Shown here piece by piece: positions 33,503 through 37,201 of a DNA stretch of 37,201 bases. The stretch is from positions 1 through 37,201 of the IMG/VR virus record IMGVR_UViG_3300020162_002373; one strand, given 5' to 3'. Source of the stretch: a virus. The position numbers and the translations under genes were made by a program. The first letter of the stretch is position 1; every line of letters starts with the position of its first letter. The notes beneath the pieces are model-generated. The model was given only the letters and a program-made list of their open reading frames with translations. It had not been told where the DNA came from and searched no databases.

Positions 33503-34669
33503 CTAAGCCTTTGGCCTGTACTGCTTTCCGCGCCAAACCAACTCGTGACCAGTCCACGAAGCAAAGTCTGGCTGCCACTCTCCGGCATCCCTACCAAACC
33601 GCTCAATGACTGCAAATCCCGCAGCCCAACGGCTGACCTGATGCTGGGCAAGGTAGCCCAACTCCGTCCGTCGGCACATCATGCCCGTTGAGATGGCGGC
33701 GAGCCGGCGCTCACCCACGCCAGCAAAGCCGCCAACGGTCCTGAAGGCAAGGCCTTGTGAGTGGTCGTGCCCGCCAACAACGGAAACACCTGCTGCGTCC
33801 ACGATTGGCATGATGCTGGCGCCACCGCCGGTATTCTTAGAATACGTCCCGTGCGTCGCAATGAGGTCTGGGGCAATCTGATAGTAGGAGCGCAAGTTCT
33901 CCGGCCCAGAGAATGCCGTGCCATCGTAGACCGCCGGCTCAATCCCAAGTCGGTCGAGCCGAAGGAGGGACGCAAGCGAGAGCATTTCAACTCCGTTGAC
34001 ATCGGTAATGCCAACAAGTTCCGGGGCCTTGCGGGCAAGCCACTTGCTCATCCGTGCTTCGTGATTTCCATAAATGAATACAATCTTGGCATTCTTTCCG
34101 GCGGCGGCTCTAATTTCCGCAAGGCGGTTATGTGAGTGCTGCAACTCGTCCTGAATGGACATCCCTAGGCGGGGGTCCCTGTCGAACGCGCTGGCCGCCG
34201 TGAGGTCCAAGATATCCCCAGTCAGAACAATTTGATCTGGTCGCTCTGCGGCGAGGAAGGTGAGGAACGAGGCGAACACGTCACCATCCTCAAAGGGGAA
34301 CTGGAAGTCGCCAGCGGCAACAATTAGTTCACCACGATCCTTTGACGCGGTACCGATGCGGGAGACGTAGTCAAGTTTACTGAACTTAACCATCCCAATA
34401 TCGGACATCTGTTCCAATTCTTTCATGGACGATGGGGTTGGCATCTTGTTGTAACCTCCATTAAATCTTCGGCCGTCTTGGATGTCCGCCGCTGAGCGGC
34501 GCCCATTAGATCTGCGACCATCTTGTATGTCCGTTTCTCCACGGCGCAGACGGTCACGCTTTACTCGGTAGGAATCAAATCCTCGCTCTGGGTACTTCTT
34601 ATGGAAATCATCCCATTCAAGATGCAAAGCGTCTTTACGCTCGGTATCAGTCCAGTAGCGCGTGGGCAT
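33503..34669 (-). CDS. Calcineurin-like metallophosphoesterase
   Basis: 388 residues. Metal motifs in order: AAGDFQFP (about 118-125), LTGDILDL (about 148-155), FIYGNHEAR (about 199-207), IATHGT (about 271-276) and VVGGHDHSQG (about 296-305). The N-terminal 75 residues contain an HTH-like YRVKRDRLRRGE and two copies of DIQDGRRxNG, a small duplication visible also in the DNA. ATG 34669 has GGGAGG upstream. It is transcribed against the structural genes around it; it may be a nucleotide or DNA phosphatase (inference). Confidence 0.88.
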   Translation of the reverse strand: MPTRYWTDTERKDALHLEWDDFHKKYPERGFDSYRVKRDRLRRGETDIQDGRRSNGRRSAADIQDGRRFNGGYNKMPTPSSMKELEQMSDIGMVKFSKLDYVSRIGTASKDRGELIVAAGDFQFPFEDGDVFASFLTFLAAERPDQIVLTGDILDLTAASAFDRDPRLGMSIQDELQHSHNRLAEIRAAAGKNAKIVFIYGNHEARMSKWLARKAPELVGITDVNGVEMLSLASLLRLDRLGIEPAVYDGTAFSGPENLRSYYQIAPDLIATHGTYSKNTGGGASIMPIVDAAGVSVVGGHDHSQGLAFRTVGGFAGVGERRLAAISTGMMCRRTELGYLAQHQVSRWAAGFAVIERFGRDAGEWQPDFASWTGHELVWRGKQYRPKA

Positions 34670-34706
34670 AGAAACCTCCCGTGCGGCTTGGATTTTTAAA
34701 GGCGGA

Positions 34707-34868
34707 TTACGCCTTCTTGGCCTTCTTGGCGACAGGCTTCGCAGCAGGCTTTGCAGCCTTCTTGGCGACAGGCTTTGCGGCCTTTGCCTTTACTGCCTTC
34801 TTTGCGGCTGGCTTGGCAGCCTTCTTGGCGGTCTTCTTGTTACCAAAGATCTTATTGAGAATCGACAT
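34707..34868 (-). CDS. Lys/Ala-rich histone-like miniprotein
   Basis: 53 residues: MSILNKIFGNKKTAKK, then repeats of KKAAKPAAK/KPVAKKAAKP to the end. This resembles histone H1 or HupB/Lsr2-type tails and would bind DNA, or the membrane through the amphipathic MSILNKIFG helix. ATG 34868 has GGAG eight bases upstream. It lies between the holin-like gene and the phosphoesterase on the same strand. Confidence 0.72.
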   Translation of the reverse strand: MSILNKIFGNKKTAKKAAKPAAKKAVKAKAAKPVAKKAAKPAAKPVAKKAKKA

Positions 34869-34893
34869 ATACACACTCCATACTAGGTTCGGG

Positions 34894-35184
34894 CTACTTG
34901 CCGAACACCTGCATGATAACAGCATATATGGCCAGCAACAAGGCCAAAACAGAACCCCCCTCAGGGAAAGCCCACTTAAGAAGAGACTTCTGCTGGTTCT
35001 CCTGGGCCTCCCGGCGGATCTGCTCCTCCCGCATCTCCGTCAATGTTGCATGAATTTTGTCCATGCCCTCTTCAAGGTGGTCAATGCGGCGAGATACGTC
35101 GCTAAGTTTAGTCGTCATTTCTCCCCTCCAGTGGGCCCATTCGGTGAGGTAATCAATGTCTGCCATGCGGGTATTCTCTCTCAT
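34894..35184 (-). CDS. XhlA/holin-like membrane protein
   Basis: 96 residues (or 90 from ATG 35166). A coiled coil (MTTKLSDVSRRIDHLEEGMDKIHATLTEMREEQIRREA) is followed by a basic KSLLKWAFPEGG and one transmembrane helix (SVLALLLAIYAVIMQVF) at the C-terminus. This is the layout of XhlA/hemolysin-type and other class-III-like holins. It may serve in lysis, but no endolysin is in the window. Confidence 0.65.
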   Translation of the reverse strand: MRENTRMADIDYLTEWAHWRGEMTTKLSDVSRRIDHLEEGMDKIHATLTEMREEQIRREAQENQQKSLLKWAFPEGGSVLALLLAIYAVIMQVFGK

Positions 35185-35254
35185 TACACAATAAGAATAA
35201 AGTTAAATTCTTGCTGCGCAGGGCGCGTAGGCCTAGACCCCCTTCCGGATGTCG

Positions 35255-35260
35255 TATAAT
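35255..35260 (+). promoter_or_regulatory. Perfect -10 box before the tail genes
   Basis: TATAAT lies 10 bases upstream of ATG 35270. No clear TTGACA is found at 17-18 bases. The expected transcription start is at or next to the ATG, so translation may be leaderless. Confidence 0.5.
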
Positions 35261-35269
35261 ATCTCTTGT

Positions 35270-35668
35270 ATGAAGGGATTGTATGAGACGTTCTTTTCGG
35301 TTCTGAGCGCTGACGGCTCGCTGCAAGGCTTGTTGTCTGGTTCGGCTGTAGATAAGAAAGTCTATCCAATTCATCATGTCGGGGTTAGTAGACCCCCGGC
35401 GGTCAGGATAGCCGTCCTAAATGGGAACAGTGAAGTCGGCAGACTGGTCGAGAGAGTTGTAGTGGATGTGCTTATTGCGTCGGCGAGCGGCACAACTGAA
35501 CTCAACAGTATCTCGAAGCGGATCGACGAACTGGTGAACCGAAGCAGGATGTCCGGGCCAGATGGTGTGGTAGTGCATTTGTGCGTCAAGATGCTTGAAC
35601 GCGATGCCTACGATGCAAAGTCTTTAGAATATCGGAGAATAATCCGATATGGCGTAATAATGAAATAG
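35270..35668 (+). CDS. Tail terminator / completion protein
   Basis: 132 residues from ATG 35270 (an in-frame ATG at 35249 would overlap the -10 box). MKGLYETFFSVLSADGSLQGLLSG..., RPPAVRIAVLNGNSEVG, RVVVDVLIASASGTTELNSISKRIDELVN: the DUF3168/gp17-like tail terminator pattern (a ferredoxin-like ring at the head-proximal end of the tail tube). Followed directly by the major tail protein. Confidence 0.75.
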   Translation: MKGLYETFFSVLSADGSLQGLLSGSAVDKKVYPIHHVGVSRPPAVRIAVLNGNSEVGRLVERVVVDVLIASASGTTELNSISKRIDELVNRSRMSGPDGVVVHLCVKMLERDAYDAKSLEYRRIIRYGVIMK

Positions 35669-35683
35669 AGTAGGAGAAATACT

Positions 35684-36244
35684 ATGCTTACACTAGGATC
35701 TGGTCGCATTTATGTGGCCGATTGGTACGAGGGAGCCTCGACGGTTCCAAGCGCCACTTACGTAAGTGGTACGCCAACCACGACTCAGTCGAAGTTGTAT
35801 GAGATCGGCGAAATCGCCGGTGACGTCGACTTCACGCTTGAGTTCCAGGAGAAGGAGTTCTACGGTCAGTCGAACTTCGCAATTCAGAAGGCCTACTACG
35901 GCGGTAAGTGCGAACTTAACGCTAAGAAGGTCGAGTTGAACCTTGCAAACCTCCAGAACTTCTGGACGAGTTCGAGCCTTATCGCTCGTGACACCTTGAC
36001 CTCGTATGACCACGACGTGACGGCCTCAGGCCTCCCACGCCCGTTGTACGTCAAGTTTGTCCACACCCGTTCGGATGATCCGACGAAGACTGTGACTGTT
36101 CACCTTTATAAGGCGTTCAGCCCGAAGTTGACCTTCCCATTCACGCGTGAAGACATCACCACCATGGACATCGGGTTCATGGGCGTGACCGACCGCGACG
36201 TGGCTGGTGCCGCCGACAAGATTCTTCTTGTTGAGGCTTCCTAA
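35684..36244 (+). CDS. Major tail protein
   Basis: 186 residues, beta-rich: MLTLGSGRIYVADWYEGAS..., YEIGEIAGDVDFTLEFQEKEFYGQSNFAIQKAYYGGKCELNAKKVEL (the tube-protein core), FSPKLTFPFTREDITTMDIGF. ATG 35684 follows GTAGGAGA. Its place between the tail terminator and the chaperone pair and its termination by a double hairpin support a highly expressed tube protein. Confidence 0.88.
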   Translation: MLTLGSGRIYVADWYEGASTVPSATYVSGTPTTTQSKLYEIGEIAGDVDFTLEFQEKEFYGQSNFAIQKAYYGGKCELNAKKVELNLANLQNFWTSSSLIARDTLTSYDHDVTASGLPRPLYVKFVHTRSDDPTKTVTVHLYKAFSPKLTFPFTREDITTMDIGFMGVTDRDVAGAADKILLVEAS

Positions 36245-36297
36245 TTGATTGCGGCGTAAGCCGCAATCAAACCCCCGCCCGGCTTGCTGGGCGGGGG
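36245..36297 (+). terminator. Double hairpin after major tail gene
   Basis: First stem TTGATTGCGGC (36245-36255), GTAA, GCCGCAATCAA (36260-36270), perfect 11 bp. Second stem CCCCCGCCC (36272-36280)/GGGCGGGGG (36289-36297). No long U tract; probably a partial terminator. Confidence 0.75.
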
Positions 36298-36409
36298 AGC
36301 GACTTTCCCAGATAAAACCCCTCCCTCCTGCTCCACCCCCACTCAAACCCCCTACTTTGTTGTACAATGAATAAGCCGTTTGGCAGGAAGTTTATAGAGG
36401 AGATTACCC

Positions 36410-36730
36410 ATGGCAGAACTTAGCGTAGTCCGCAACAAGGGTGCGCTCACCCTGAATGATCTTGCTGACCTAGAAGAGAAGTTTGATAGTCGACTAGATC
36501 AGTTGGACACTACACGATTTACCGTTCTCCGCTACATCATGTGGCTCGTCATTCGACGTGAAGAGCCAGGCGTAACTGAGCATCTTGTGGGCGAGCGGTT
36601 CGACCTTCAGACGCTTCAGGTTGAGGCACTTGCGGTACTTCGCCGCAGCGGTCTTCTCCCAGCAGAGGAGGAGGGCGGACCAGCGGACCCAGTTGAGGCG
36701 CTCAAAGAGGGAAAAGCGCCCAGGGAGTAG
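36410..36730 (+). CDS. Tail assembly chaperone, short form (G-like)
   Basis: 106 residues, MAELSVVRNKGALTLNDLADLEEKFDSRL..., mostly helical. It ends at TAG 36730. The slippery heptamer G GGA AAA (36709-36715) lies in frame five codons before the stop. ATG 36410 follows AGAGGAG. It acts as a tape-measure chaperone in tail assembly. Confidence 0.82.
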   Translation: MAELSVVRNKGALTLNDLADLEEKFDSRLDQLDTTRFTVLRYIMWLVIRREEPGVTEHLVGERFDLQTLQVEALAVLRRSGLLPAEEEGGPADPVEALKEGKAPRE

Positions 36731-37071
36731 CCTGGGAAGACATTGACTGGGGTGGGATTATGGCTTCATACGCAGATGCGTATGGGTACACCCCAGATCA
36801 ATTTATGTCTTTGACACTCCCAAACCTTACGCACTTTGGGGATCACGCACGGCGTCAATCAGAAGAGATGGAACGCTCGTCCAAGGGAAACTCAGGCTTC
36901 AGTTCCTCTAACACTGGATCTATTGGGAAAAACGGTCATAATAGCAAGCAAGGAAAGTGGAAGAGCGGAACTTCGATTGAGTCCCTTATCGGAATGTATG
37001 GGGACCCTGCATCCAAGAAAAACATCATGAACGAAGCGCTCGGACAACCCCCCAAAGAAACCAAGGAATAG
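36410..37071 (+). CDS. Tail assembly chaperone, -1 frameshift product (GT-like)
   Basis: At 36709-36715 the 0 frame reads G GGA AAA, a canonical X XXY YYZ slip site and one base from the lambda GGGAAAG. A -1 slip continues ...EGKSAQGVAWEDIDWGGIMASYADAYGYTPDQFMSLTL... and stays open to 37071, giving about 220 residues. The extension contains WEDIDW and YGYTPDQFMSLTLPNL, typical of the T half. The ATG at 36760 has no ribosome site, which favours frameshifting over independent start. Confidence 0.85.
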
Positions 37072-37086
37072 CATTAAGGGATTCAC

Positions 37087-37201
37087 ATGGCTGACTTCGG
37101 CGGTAACGACGATCAAGACATAAAGATAAATATTGATGTCGTCGGCGCAAGTGAGTCAGCAACCGAGATCGATGCGGTTGCCGATTCCATTGAGAGCGTT
37201 G
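37087..37201 (+). CDS. Tape-measure protein, N-terminus (partial)
   Basis: ATG 37087 to the window end, 38 residues: MADFGGNDDQDIKINIDVVGASESATEIDAV... The form (IKINIDVVGxSxSATEID) is that of tape-measure N-termini, and the position after the chaperone pair supports it. AAGGGAT lies upstream. Confidence 0.75.
   Translation, partial: MADFGGNDDQDIKINIDVVGASESATEIDAVADSIESV

Noticed and set aside
36760-37071. Independent gene at ATG 36760
   Set aside because: No ribosome site; better explained as the -1 frameshift extension of the 36410 gene.

Overview
The window is a dsDNA tailed-phage (Caudoviricetes) genome segment, most probably a siphovirus. It has an HK97-type head module (portal, S78-like protease, major capsid protein), connector and neck genes, a tail terminator, a major tail protein, a lambda G/GT-like frameshifted tail chaperone pair and the start of a probable tape-measure gene. 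No integrase, terminase or lysin is visible. The host is not certain; moderately GC-rich DNA, small-protein families known from actinophages (DUF6891-like, DUF3846-like), a Lys/Ala-rich histone-like tail and several apparently leaderless starts suggest an actinobacterium (inference).

Layout. (1) 1-382: a small minus-strand operon, a lipoprotein-like protein running off the left edge and a zinc-ribbon protein. (2) 383-1148: non-coding DNA full of GAGTTATG repeats, with a complete tRNA-Ile(UAU) embedded in it. (3) 1149-18615, plus strand: about 36 mostly tiny genes in a highly regular cassette array. Sixteen copies of a 33-bp element (TTCGGTGGATTCA, N11, TGGCATWGT) each start a short transcription unit. 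Almost every leader starts with a short stem-loop whose sequence differs from unit to unit while pairing is kept. Genes inside a unit are separated by GC-rich hairpins with tetraloops or other small loops, units usually end in a hairpin terminator (mostly UUCG-type), and units are separated by strict 7-bp tandem arrays of NGTTAYG followed by a C-rich ACCCGTAT-like tract. Recognisable products are DUF932, RadC-like JAB, HicA-like, Api92/DUF1281-like, DUF4241-like, DUF3846-like and DUF6891-like proteins, an HTH protein and many Cys-rich miniproteins. Four tiny genes (20-26 aa single-pass membrane proteins), three pairs of paralogues and a probable structured RNA (10046-10258) are also present.

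(4) 18763-28214, minus strand: a long replication/recombination operon (gene order read 5' to 3' on the minus strand: Zn protein, small protein, portal, small proteins, HNH, HTH proteins, Erf-like annealing protein, RecB/Cas4-like nuclease, DnaD-like and DnaC-like replication proteins, RusA, SSB, thioredoxin). The portal gene unusually lies in this operon and carries a C-terminal HAD phosphatase domain. (5) 28215-28441: divergent control region with a parS-like palindrome and a structured leader. (6) 28442-37201, plus strand: protease-scaffold fusion, major capsid, connectors, tail genes, interrupted at 33503-35184 by a minus-strand block (metallophosphoesterase, KA-rich protein, XhlA/holin-like protein).

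All functions are from reading the sequence; none has been checked by database search.
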